This document shows positions 5,749 through 14,900 of a DNA stretch of 15,866 bases, one piece after another. The notes beneath the pieces were generated by a model. It had not been told where the DNA came from and did not search any database. It was given only the letters and a program-made list of their open reading frames with translations. This stretch comes from Cytophagales bacterium. GTDB taxonomy: Bacteria > Bacteroidota > Bacteroidia > Cytophagales > Cyclobacteriaceae. Made by a program: the position numbers and the translations under genes. The stretch covers positions 1 through 15,866 of the forward strand of contig JAGUUF010000315.1 in the NCBI GenBank assembly GCA_020063545.1. The letters run 5' to 3'. Within the stretch, counting starts at the first letter, position 1, and each line of letters begins with the position of its first letter.

Positions 5749-6360
5749 GTGATAGGTGACACGATTGTCTGGTATGCAAGAAATGGAGTTATTCATTTTA
5801 TTCCGAATATAGATGAGTCACGCCTTGAGAAAATAAAGCAAGGTCGTATTAAAAATGACTTAACAGATAATTATGAAATAACTCAAGTTAATCTTCCTAC
5901 AGAAAATGCAAGGATTGCTTTCGGAGGAACAGTTGATGCTCGATGGCAATATGAATTTTGTTGGAAGAATGACTGCGGTAGCCGGAGAAAATACGTCCAT
6001 GAATTGTATAACTATAGAAGTGGAGATCAATACACGCTATATCTCCGTATTAAATTAGAATGGTATGGCAACAAAAGTCATGATTGGAAACCCGCGGGAG
6101 AATATAGGTACACAAACTGGAATTTTTCTTATACAGCAGGATTGTACGGTGGTCGTGATACCAGAAACTACGGCTACTTTTATGGGTCGCAGTCGGGTTC
6201 AGATTGGAGGAATCAGGATAGACCAGTGTTTATAGCAAGCGATTATCTTGCATATAGTTCATCCACATACTGGGATATCGATGTTCAAGGTTCTATTTAT
6301 CAGGAAATTCAGGATGATCCTAATCATGGATGGTCTTCTATAGGTTATCCATTGTGGTAA
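5749..6360 (+). CDS. Continuation of the TGA-interrupted lipoprotein
   Basis: Open from a GTG in the same frame as the preceding ORF, two codons after its stop; 203 residues. It has no signal peptide. It starts with IGDTIVWYARNGVIHFIPN, which in related lipoproteins directly follows a segment like the end of the previous ORF. The C-terminal half is rich in Trp, Tyr, Gly and Asp (WQYEFCWKNDCGSRRKYVHE, then WNFSYTAGLYGG and YWDIDVQGSIYQE), consistent with an extracellular beta-rich domain with one disulfide. It is probably not translated independently; if the TGA is an error, the two ORFs form one lipoprotein of about 322 residues. The stop is 4 nt before the outer-membrane protein gene. Confidence 0.65.
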   Translation: MIGDTIVWYARNGVIHFIPNIDESRLEKIKQGRIKNDLTDNYEITQVNLPTENARIAFGGTVDARWQYEFCWKNDCGSRRKYVHELYNYRSGDQYTLYLRIKLEWYGNKSHDWKPAGEYRYTNWNFSYTAGLYGGRDTRNYGYFYGSQSGSDWRNQDRPVFIASDYLAYSSSTYWDIDVQGSIYQEIQDDPNHGWSSIGYPLW

Positions 6361-6364
6361 ATTA

Positions 6365-7129
6365 ATGCAACAATTTATGTCAAGTAGTAGTCGAATCCTT
6401 TTGTTTTCAAAACTAACCCTTTTGATAGGGTTAGTTTCTATTATAAGTTCAAATGTATTTGCACAGGGCGAAAAGAAACTCTTCGATAAGCAAGATTCAC
6501 CATCTTACAGGTTACGCAAGAAGAAAATTGATCAGATTGATATTTTAACTGGATTTGGTTTTTCAAAAAACTCTGGCACGTTTGAGGATTTCATGTCACC
6601 AAAATTTGTTTACTCGCTTGGTCTCGGCCTGTCTCACACCTTTACGAATTCATTTTCTATTCAAACAAGAGTGCTTTGGGAATTGAAAGGTAGTATTGTT
6701 AAAACTACAGCCTTCGAAGTTAATTCTGATAATTCCGGTTCTTTATACAGTCGTACTTATAATTCAAGCTTTAAATATTATACATTTTCATTGCTACCGA
6801 CTTTTAAAATTGGACAGAAAAACAATATTGTTTTAGGAGGAGGTGGATATTACAGCCTTTTAAAAAAGGGGTTAATTAAAGTAAAAAAGATTGATCAAGC
6901 AACCAATGTAGAATCGAATTACGAAGTAAGAGATCAACGAAACTTTGATGTGAAATATGATGCAGGTGTCACCATATTTGCTGGCTACATGCTTCCAATC
7001 AAGGAAAAAAGATCTTGTTCACTCCATATAATGTATAACAAGGGACTAGTGAGCTTATTTGATGGATTGAATGGCTACCAAAGGAATAATACGGTTTCAT
7101 TTTTATTATCCTATACTATAAAGCGTTAA
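6365..7129 (+). CDS. Outer-membrane beta-barrel protein (PorT-like small barrel)
   Basis: 254 residues. The Sec signal runs to about residue 34 (KLTLLIGLVSIISSNVFAQ). The mature protein alternates short beta-strands with turns, for example IDILTGFGFSKNSG, FVYSLGLGLSHTFTNSFSIQ, YYTFSLLPTFKIG, NIVLGGGGYYSLL and GVTIFAGYMLPI. It ends with the strand NTVSFLLSYTIKR, as in 8- to 10-stranded Bacteroidota outer-membrane barrels. ATG at 6365 is used; ATG at 6377 is an alternative that leaves the signal intact. It starts 4 nt after the lipoprotein gene, so the two are co-transcribed and the barrel may anchor, export or receive that lipoprotein. The specific function is unknown. It is the last gene of the C-D cassette. 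Confidence 0.8.
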   Translation: MQQFMSSSSRILLFSKLTLLIGLVSIISSNVFAQGEKKLFDKQDSPSYRLRKKKIDQIDILTGFGFSKNSGTFEDFMSPKFVYSLGLGLSHTFTNSFSIQTRVLWELKGSIVKTTAFEVNSDNSGSLYSRTYNSSFKYYTFSLLPTFKIGQKNNIVLGGGGYYSLLKKGLIKVKKIDQATNVESNYEVRDQRNFDVKYDAGVTIFAGYMLPIKEKRSCSLHIMYNKGLVSLFDGLNGYQRNNTVSFLLSYTIKR

Positions 7130-7232
7130 CCTTTTATTTGGAAGTAATATGTCATTTTCGAGCCACACATTCCGACATACAACCTAAGCTATGGCATCCG
7201 TGTGGTTAAGTGAAGTGTATGCGCGGCAATGT

Positions 7233-7364
7233 GCATAACACCGGGTTTGTGCCAGCTGCGGGTGACGTGTTGGTATAAAGTTTAGTTTTCTTAATTTCGT
7301 TTCTGCAACGGGGACAAAGACGCACTTCGAAAGCCGCAGCCGTCACAAACCCAACACGTTACCG
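7233..7364 (+). repeat. attC-like recombination site D
   Basis: A 132-bp imperfect palindrome and the clearest of the set. Left box GCATAAC (7233-7239), spacer ACC, arm GGGTTTGTGCCAGCTGCGG (7243-7261). Right arm CCGCAGCCGTCACAAACCC (7334-7352) pairs at 17 of 19 positions; then spacer AACAC and box GTTACCG (7358-7364). The centre shares TTTCTTAATTTCGTT (7287-7301) and GCAACGG (7305-7311) with site A, and TTCGAAAGCCGC with site B. Confidence 0.74.
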
Positions 7365-7654
7365 CCCATGCTTCTAAAAAAAATACAGTCCTCTAACTTG
7401 TAGGACTAAGAACAAGGCGTTAACTTCATTTAGCATTCGACCTAAACCTGATATTGTTATGCAAAAAGAATTGTCATTGGGGACAACCCAGCCGACAGTC
7501 ATTTCTGTTTGTAAAATCCCACGCTGCAACTTTGTAGATCCTCATCCACCGCACATTTGGCACATTTGCAGGCCGCGCAAACCCGCCCTACTCCCAAGCC
7601 TGCAAAAGAGCCAAATCCCCAGCACACGAATATCCAACCATAATAAAATGAACT
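7365..7654. other. Non-coding gap between site D and the Rhs operon
   Basis: No convincing gene lies here. A 67-codon plus-strand frame (7459-7662) has no family features and crosses the strong hairpin at 7555-7616. A small hairpin, AGTCCT (7387-7392) with AGGACT (7402-7407), follows a run of eight A. CAACTTTG (7527-7534) is one base off the TAnnTTTG -7 consensus and is a weak promoter candidate for the Rhs operon. Confidence 0.5.
7555..7616 (+). repeat. 19-bp imperfect hairpin upstream of the Rhs operon
   Basis: ATTTGGCACATTTGCAGGC (7555-7573) pairs at 17 of 19 positions with GCCTGCAAAAGAGCCAAAT (7598-7616) around a 24-nt loop. The left arm contains CACATTTG twice (7552-7559 and 7561-7568). 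It lacks the AAC/GTT outer boxes of sites A-D and a T tract, so it is neither an obvious attC nor a terminator. It lies 38 nt before the first Rhs gene and may act in its 5' leader. Confidence 0.55.
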
Positions 7655-10600
7655 ATGAATAAGTTACTTGTAATCATCATTGTATTTTATTCAAGCCCAC
7701 TCATTCTCATTGGACAAAGTGGTGGAACTGGAAATCAATACGGTCTACCGAAAATTGAAGAACTGGTCAAGATTCCCAATTCACCAGAAGCTCAGGCGTT
7801 TACCAAGTATGGTAATACTCCGGTTAATCTTTATACGGGTTCACCGGATATAAGCATTCCAATTCATACAATACAAGGAAGGGAAATTTCAATTCCAGTG
7901 ACCCTGACCTATGATGCCTCTGGAATAAAAGTAGAACAACTGGCAACTGCAGCGGGATTGGGGTGGAACCTTAATGCCGGAGGTATGATTACACGAAAAG
8001 TTCACGGCTATCCGGATGATTACCTTTCATCAAATCCTATTTATATCCCATTCTATGAACCAAGTTTTGTTTCGGAGTACAATTTTGTGAACGGTTTCTC
8101 ACCGTCTGAAGGAGCCTACTATCCGCCTAACAATCTGTTGCAATACTTCGACTTCATGGACAGAGCAATCAAGACTGGTATTGAAAACCGGATTGAAATC
8201 CAACCCGATGTTTACACGTTAACCCTGCCCGGCCTATCAGGCACCTTGTTTATAGACTATGCAAACAATACCGCAAGATGTATGGAACATCCTGATGTAA
8301 AAGCAACGCCTATATTCCAGATTTATGGTACACCACAAATTAAAATCATTACGAGCTGGATAATTGTAGATGGTACAGGAAACACTTACTATTTTGAAGT
8401 GCCCGAAAGAACAACGGTCAATGAAAACAACGATTATGATGGCAGCAGAGAATATTATTCAGCGTGGGGCTTAAGCCGGATTATTTCCAGGACCAAAAAA
8501 GATTTAGTCGAGTTCTCATGGGGAGCATCTTCATGGACACAGCCAAAACTTGCCGGCAGAGCTGATTACAGAATCGATGTGGTTAACCACAACACAGTTT
8601 GTGGGGCAGATCAGTTTTTGCAACCTCAGTACACCTCACCTACTTATTTCATTGAGCAACTTGAACTTACGAATATCCAAGTAAATGGAAAGGAAGTCTT
8701 ATCTGTAACTGGAAAGAGTCGTTTAGACCTGGCCGGCAAAGGTGCCATAGATGAGATAAAGATCTTTGACCAGAACAACAGTCAAATTACGAAGTATAAG
8801 TTCATTCATTCATATTTTGGCCCATCCTCACCGCCCACAGAGAATGAAATTAAACTGAGGTTAGATGCACTTGAAATTTATGGCAATACCTCATCCACTA
8901 ACCCGCTGAAATACCAGTTTTTGTATCACGAGTCCCCCAATAATTTTCCTTCACGCGAATCCTATGCCCAGGATTTTTGGGGATACTACAATGGACAGAT
9001 TTACAATACAACCTTAATTCCTTACAATATCATTTTTGATGAAGCAAATTGGACTTATTATCAGTGGAAGGGGGGGAAGCGCACACCGAATTTTGACTTT
9101 GCTAAAACCGGAACGTTGCACACAATAATCTATCCGACTGGTGGACGCACTGAGTTCCAGTATCAGCAGCATAGAATTAACTCCATCGTTCCAGCGTATG
9201 AGAACAGCGTCCAGAAGGTTCAAAGAGGTTTTTCTTCAATAAGCGGGGGCACAACATCCTCTAATACGTTTAATTACTGTGATGATGCCTACCCGACACC
9301 TCCTTATCCGATTGGTGTGGATATATCGTTCAATATCCCTGCTAATGGTTACCACGACATTAAATTTTTGACTGGAGGCACTCAAGGCTCAGGAAATCAT
9401 ATACAGTTTGCAGTTCTTTACAAATCACAAACCCAGTTGGATTTTTGCGAGTTATATAATGGGCCTTCCATTGCACGATACTATTCAAATTATCCAGGGA
9501 ATGTTAATGTAACCACGACAGCATACCTTGAAAGCGCAACGTACAGGATATTGTTATTAAATACAAATCCTAATCTCACCATTACTATGGAGGTATGGGG
9601 AGTTGAAGCCGTTGAAGAAATAGGCGATCCAAATGGAGTAGGCGGACTGAGAATTTCAGAAATCATAGATAAGGATGAACTGGGAAGCATCACATCGAAG
9701 CGATTATTCTATTATGGTGATTTAAGCACCGTATCACCGGGCTCCATTACCGAATCCTTTATAGCCTCCAGCAATCTTGCCACCGGAACATTGCACGACT
9801 ATCCTGAGTTTGAAACCACGAAAGTTCGGCTGGTGTTCGAACAGTTATCTTGGGCGATGTACACCGAGAATACATGTTACTCAACAACCCGCACCAGCAA
9901 TTCAACAACAAACGCTACCCATCATGTGTCCTATCCGGTAGTAACTGAAATTCAGTTTGGAACCGGCAATGCGTTTAACGGCTATACCGTATTTGAATTC
10001 CATAATTCACCAGAGAGTTACATAGATGGCTTCAGCAAGCAAACCATACTAAACGGTAAACTTCTGAAAAAGCGAGTTTACTCCACTGCCGGACAATTAA
10101 TAAATCAAGAGCAAAACTATTACACACAAAGACCGGCAGGGAATGGTGTTACTGCATTTTATTTTCGTCATACTCCGCAAATAGGCAGAGAAGATCTATA
10201 CATAAAACATCCTTACAATTCTCCAAGCCAGGGCTTTTTTCACTATGATGCGAAAGGATGGTTTAATGGAGTTGATCAACACTGTCACTTAAGCGGCAAT
10301 ATTTCAGCCATTTTCTATTGCAGTACTATTGGTCATAATGCTGCCCAAACCGAGGCTAATAATTTTGCCCAAAGTCATCCCGGTTCTTCGATAACACATG
10401 AGAGCTCACCCCCGGGAACCTACCCACAGTTAGAATGGTACCGGGTAACCGCACCTAATCATGTTATTCTTAATTGCGAACATTTTGACGGTGAATGGCA
10501 AAAGATGCCCTACCTGCTCCCTCGTTACTGGGCCACCACCGACAGCACCCGTGTACATCAGTATACCAACGGTGGTTATTTGGAGACTGTCACGAAGAAT

Positions 10601-11485
10601 TTTTATGACAACACCAATCATTACCAAATAACCCGCACTGAATTTAAAGACAGTAAAGGCATAAACCGAAAAGTTGAACTCTCCTATCCACACGAGTTGC
10701 AAACGGCTGAACCATCTAACCCCGCATGGCAAGCACTGGTAAATGCAAACCGCATAGCCGAACGAATCCAGATCAAGTCAACTTTCGCATCGAATCAACC
10801 AGACTTCCTTCAAAAAACGGAATACAAAAGCATAACGGTTGATGGAAACACCGTATATGTACCTGATGTAACTAAACTATCGAGTGGAGCCGGGCCATTG
10901 GAGCCGCGCATCCAAATTCATCAATATGATAACGCAGGCAACATCACGGAAATTTCCAAAGAAAGCGACATGCGCACGGCCTACCGGTGGGGCTATAACC
11001 AGACTTTCCCGATAGCGGTTGTTCAGAATGCTCTGGCCAGCGAAATCTTTCACACTTCGTTTGAAGCCGGTGAGGAGAATGGAAACTCTGCCGACAATGA
11101 CAGCAGGACGGGAATAAAAAGCAAAACGGGCGGATATTCAAAACTGCTTACCGGACTTACACCCAGTAAATCCTACATGCTTACCTACTGGCGAAAGAGC
11201 AGTGGCGTATGGTCTTATCAATCCACCACGGTAAACCTGAACAGTTCAACTACAACCTATTCTATTAGTTTAACCGGACAGGTTGATGAAATCCGTTTCT
11301 ACCCGGTTGGGGCACTCATGACAACCTATACCTACACCCCAGGCCTTGGCATTACTTCCGTTACTGACCAGAACAACCAGACCACCTATTATGAATATGA
11401 TGCGATGGGAAGGTTGTGGCTTGTTAAAGATCATAACAAAAAGATCATCAAGGAGCACAAGTATAATTATCGGAATAACCAATAA
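7655..11485 (+). CDS. Secreted Rhs/YD-repeat-like protein
   Basis: 1276 residues. A Sec signal of about 21 residues (MNKLLVIIIVFYSSPLILIG) is followed by the conserved Bacteroidota Rhs N-terminal block: NTPVNLYTGSPDISIPIH, then IPVTLTYDASGIKVEQ and AAGLGWNLNAGGMITRKVHG (about 54-118). A long beta-rich stretch follows, with GGLRISEIIDKDELGSITSK near 665. The C-terminus has YD-type repeats (TTYYEYDAMGRLWLVKDHN) and ends cleanly at KYNYRNNQ, without a toxin-like tip. Rhs proteins form beta-shells; in Bacteroidota these are surface or secreted proteins whose role is mostly unknown. It is the first gene of a three-gene operon, with 10 nt to the next. The ATG at 7655 overlaps a five-codon ORF (7648-7662) that might couple translation. 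Confidence 0.85.
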   Translation: MNKLLVIIIVFYSSPLILIGQSGGTGNQYGLPKIEELVKIPNSPEAQAFTKYGNTPVNLYTGSPDISIPIHTIQGREISIPVTLTYDASGIKVEQLATAAGLGWNLNAGGMITRKVHGYPDDYLSSNPIYIPFYEPSFVSEYNFVNGFSPSEGAYYPPNNLLQYFDFMDRAIKTGIENRIEIQPDVYTLTLPGLSGTLFIDYANNTARCMEHPDVKATPIFQIYGTPQIKIITSWIIVDGTGNTYYFEVPERTTVNENNDYDGSREYYSAWGLSRIISRTKKDLVEFSWGASSWTQPKLAGRADYRIDVVNHNTVCGADQFLQPQYTSPTYFIEQLELTNIQVNGKEVLSVTGKSRLDLAGKGAIDEIKIFDQNNSQITKYKFIHSYFGPSSPPTENEIKLRLDALEIYGNTSSTNPLKYQFLYHESPNNFPSRESYAQDFWGYYNGQIYNTTLIPYNIIFDEANWTYYQWKGGKRTPNFDFAKTGTLHTIIYPTGGRTEFQYQQHRINSIVPAYENSVQKVQRGFSSISGGTTSSNTFNYCDDAYPTPPYPIGVDISFNIPANGYHDIKFLTGGTQGSGNHIQFAVLYKSQTQLDFCELYNGPSIARYYSNYPGNVNVTTTAYLESATYRILLLNTNPNLTITMEVWGVEAVEEIGDPNGVGGLRISEIIDKDELGSITSKRLFYYGDLSTVSPGSITESFIASSNLATGTLHDYPEFETTKVRLVFEQLSWAMYTENTCYSTTRTSNSTTNATHHVSYPVVTEIQFGTGNAFNGYTVFEFHNSPESYIDGFSKQTILNGKLLKKRVYSTAGQLINQEQNYYTQRPAGNGVTAFYFRHTPQIGREDLYIKHPYNSPSQGFFHYDAKGWFNGVDQHCHLSGNISAIFYCSTIGHNAAQTEANNFAQSHPGSSITHESSPPGTYPQLEWYRVTAPNHVILNCEHFDGEWQKMPYLLPRYWATTDSTRVHQYTNGGYLETVTKNFYDNTNHYQITRTEFKDSKGINRKVELSYPHELQTAEPSNPAWQALVNANRIAERIQIKSTFASNQPDFLQKTEYKSITVDGNTVYVPDVTKLSSGAGPLEPRIQIHQYDNAGNITEISKESDMRTAYRWGYNQTFPIAVVQNALASEIFHTSFEAGEENGNSADNDSRTGIKSKTGGYSKLLTGLTPSKSYMLTYWRKSSGVWSYQSTTVNLNSSTTTYSISLTGQVDEIRFYPVGALMTTYTYTPGLGITSVTDQNNQTTYYEYDAMGRLWLVKDHNKKIIKEHKYNYRNNQ

Positions 11486-11495
11486 CCCTTGCCGT

Positions 11496-11906
11496 ATGAA
11501 GAAGATTTTCATCATCCTTTTCTTTTGCGCATTCCTGCAGCCAGCCGTGAAAGCGCAGTCTGTCGAATACTCAAACCTTACCTGGGCGGTTACCGGTTTC
11601 CATAACAACGGCAACAACGAAGATGTAACCTTGGCCAGCCGGTTTGAAACAAGTCCGCAACTCATTAAATGGGTACAGAAAAGCGGTAGCATGGTGTATG
11701 ATTTTACAGTTACCGGAAAGACAGGCTCATGGACTGACCTAAACGCTGATGGAGAGATTACCTTTCATGTCACTCTTCGTGACAAAAGCGGTACTATCCG
11801 CTTTGCGCGGCAGCAAGGCAGGATAACCATTGAACCCAATATCCTCAAGGAGGGGCGCAACATGTTGCCCTATGTGTTTACCGTTTCTACCATCACAACC
11901 CGTTAA
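11496..11906 (+). CDS. Small secreted protein between the two Rhs genes
   Basis: 136 residues. The ATG at 11496 gives a textbook signal peptide (MKKIFIILFFCAFLQPAVKA, cleavage near AQS). The frame is open from 11346, but that part lies inside the preceding Rhs gene. The mature part is predicted to be all-beta: VEYSNLTWAVTGFHNNG, SRFETSPQLIKWVQKSGSMV, TVTGKTGSWTDLNADGEI and RFARQQGRITIEPN. No known domain is recognised. It lies 10 nt after one Rhs gene and 3 nt before the next, so all three are co-transcribed. It could be an accessory or capping component of the Rhs pair; this is inference from position. Confidence 0.78.
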   Translation: MKKIFIILFFCAFLQPAVKAQSVEYSNLTWAVTGFHNNGNNEDVTLASRFETSPQLIKWVQKSGSMVYDFTVTGKTGSWTDLNADGEITFHVTLRDKSGTIRFARQQGRITIEPNILKEGRNMLPYVFTVSTITTR

Positions 11907-11909
11907 GTT

Positions 11910-14900
11910 ATGGCAGCATTATCTCTATTATATATCATCAAACAACAGGTGTTTCCGGCCCGTTTGTTACCGATTGCTTTCTTTGTTCTAACGGTTATCA
12001 ACGCCCAAGCACAGGGAGGTCCAACGGGTCCTGAATATGTGCAGGTAGGCGAAACCCATACATACACCTATACAGACGATGTAGTATTTTTTGATCCGAA
12101 CTGGCAGGTAACCAACGGCTCAATCACCAACACCTGGCAAAGCGGTATCAACTACAACGTAAGCGTGTACTTCAATGCTGGTGCGGGCACCGCAACGATA
12201 ACGTTCCGCGATGGTTCTTACACCTTAGGCTATTTGGAAGTAACCGTAGATGCACCTGCCCCGCCAACACCTAATACAACTTTCTCCATTGCTTACAACT
12301 GTGGAAACACTGTTGTAACGCGAAACTCCTCACCGCCCTACGATGCCAACTACGACTGGTGGTGGCAAACTTCTTCTTCAGGCAGCAGCACTTCCTTGGG
12401 ATATGGAAACAACATTACCCGAACGGCAACAGGTGGTCTTTACCTTAGAGCAAGGTTAAAAAGTCCTCCTTATACATGGAGTGCCTCTTCCCAACCGGTA
12501 GGTTCAGGTACTGTAACGGTTTACACTTCTGCCCCGCCTGTTCCTTCAACAGCCAACCATGCCAGCCGTTTTGGGCCAGGTGCATTAACGGTATCGGTAG
12601 GCGCGGTATCCGGTGCTTTAAGTTATGTGTGGTACTTACAGAGTTCTGGCGGAACACCGATTGCAGGACAAACCACAAACAGTTATGCCATCAGCAACTT
12701 AACGACTACAACCACCTATCACGTGGCCAGTAAAAACGGTTGTGAAAGTTCCGGCAAGCTACCAGTTACCGGAACGATATTGCCACAACCCACCATCGTA
12801 ACAACCGGCACGAATGGCAACTCGGTTACGATGGGTCAAAATGTTACGCTTGCAACATCAACCCCATACACTACTTACTCGTGGCGTAACAGCGCGAACA
12901 CGGTGGTGGGCACAGCTTCAACTTTCAACACAACCACACCCGACAACTACACTGTAATTGTCACACAAACCGGAGTTACCAACAGCGGAACTTCTCCGCA
13001 GCAACCGGTTGTCGCAGGGCTCACCGGGCTCAACATGAACTACATGCTGACGAACACCATACTCGATAACGACATTACCGATCCGGTCACTATTCCCACA
13101 CTGGTTGTTGAGGACAACAATCAGTCGGTACAATATTTTGACGGTCTGGGCCGGCCGATCCAATCGGTAACCACACAGGGCTCTCCGCTTAAAAAAGATT
13201 TAGTTCAACCCATAGTGTACGATGCCTATGGCCGCGAGCATCGCAAGTACCTTCCGGTGGCTCCGAACGCTTCCAACGGCTGGTTTAAAAATGGAATCAT
13301 TGATGCCAACGGTAACTATGCCGGTGCTGTGCTTGACTTCTACAACAACCCGTCCGATAAAATTGCAGATGACCCCAAACCCTTTGCTGAAACCATTTTT
13401 GAGCCAAGTCCGCTTAACCGCGTGTTAAAACAAGGCGCACCGGGCCTTGCCTGGCAGCCGGATGCTACGAATACGTATAGTTCAACTGACCGCACCATAA
13501 AAAATGCCTTTGAGTTCAATACGGCCAATGAAGTATTGCGGTGGACGTACACCCCGCCCGTATCGGGTTATCCTTTTGGTAAAGTAAATGCCGGCAGCGC
13601 TTCCGCCCCGGTTTACTATGCGGCCAACCAACTTTATAAAAACAAAACAAAAGACGAACAACACAATGAAGTGATTGAATATAAAGACAAGAGTAACCGA
13701 ACCGTATTGAAAAAAGTACAGTCGGGTGCTTCGCAATATGCCAGCACCTATTATCTCTATGATGATCTGGGTCAGTTGGTGTGTGTAATACCGCCCGAAG
13801 CCGTGAACCGCCTGGCAGCCGAGTACTATCATGCGGGCGCCACTGATGCCACTAAAGACACATTCTTAAGACGCTGGGCTTTCCGATATAAATATGACAA
13901 CCGCAGGCGCATGACGATCAAGCACGTACCCGGGGCCGACTCGGTGCGCATGGTGTATGACAGGCGCGACCGGCTTGTAATGACCCAGGATGGTGTGCAA
14001 CGCCTTACCAACAAATGGCTCTTTTCCAAATACGATGCGCTGAACCGTCCCATCATTACCGGCATTTATACGCACGGCTCTAACGTTACACAGGCACAGA
14101 TGAACGCACTCATCAGCACCGCAGCATTCTTTGAAACCTACAATGGTGTTTCGGCAACGCATGGATATACGAACACCGTATTCCCAACCGCTAACATTAC
14201 CATACTTACCGTTACCTATTACGACAACTACAGTTTTACTACCATGGTAAGCGGGCTGGGCTATTCCACCAACAGCCTTTCGGTAACGAACCTAAATGGC
14301 ACGTTCACACAACCATCCACTGTAACTCAGTTTCGGGTAGCAGGACAGGTAACTGGAACAAAGGTCAATATCATTGGAACTTCCAATTACCTGTGGGCAG
14401 CCACTTACTACGATGACAAATACCGGGTAATTCAAACCATCGCCCAAAACCATAAAAGCGGTACCGACCGGGTTTCCAACCTGTACGACTTTGCCGGGCG
14501 GCTGCTGCAAACCAGGCGCACCTACGTGGTGAACGGGGTTACCCGCTATGTGCGCGAAACGTTTACTTACGACCATGCCGGTCGGCTGCTCACGATTAAA
14601 CACTCCACCAACGGTGCAGCCGATGTGATGATTGTAAAAAATGAGTACAACGAGTTGGGCGAGTTAGTGGACAAACTATTGCACAGCACCGACAACGGAA
14701 TAACGTTTAAACAATCCGTTGACCACCGCTACAACATCCGCGGGTGGCTCACCAAAATCAATGAGCCTGACGTAAGCACACTCGCGAGCGGTGAAACACT
14801 GGAGGACTATTTTGGCATGGAACTGGCCTACAACAACACGCTGCCCGGTGTAAGCTCCAATCCGGCTTTTAACGGAAACATCTCTGCCGTAAAGTGGAGC

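Larger units (their letters stand above)
5392..6360 (+). pseudogene. Full-length lipoprotein gene with nonsense codon at 5740
   Basis: The codons around the break read AAC GCA AAT TGA GAG TTA GTG ATA GGT GAC. Replacing TGA by GGA would give NANGELVIGDT, a natural continuation with glycine in a turn. There is no frame change, so one T-for-G substitution explains the break. It could be a nonsense mutation, a base-call error or, less likely, read-through. Confidence 0.55.
4985..7358 (+). mobile_element. Candidate gene cassette C-D (HTH, lipoprotein, OMP)
   Basis: Using the integron convention (recombination between G and TT of the right box), one cassette spans from site C to site D. Its two ends are inverse copies: GTTATGCACAATGCCGCGC starts at 4984, and the reverse complement of that run appears at 7221-7239 with one mismatch in 19. 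Such pairing between the first bases of a cassette and the left box of its own attC is the hallmark of a circular cassette that was inserted. At 2.37 kb with three genes it is large for a cassette. Confidence 0.55.

Noticed and set aside
7459..7662. 67-codon plus-strand frame before the Rhs operon
   Set aside because: It crosses a strong hairpin, is Pro/His-rich without domain features, and ends as a tiny overlap with the Rhs start.
10430..10732. Minus-strand frames of 65-140 codons across the Rhs genes (also 11270-11692, 13482-13832, 14964-15290 and others)
   Set aside because: They are antisense shadows of long plus-strand genes with clear Rhs motifs, and have no ribosome-binding sites or family features.
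11346..11495. Upstream start for the small secreted protein
   Set aside because: The extension lies inside the 3' end of the preceding Rhs gene and would hide a perfect signal peptide that starts at 11496.
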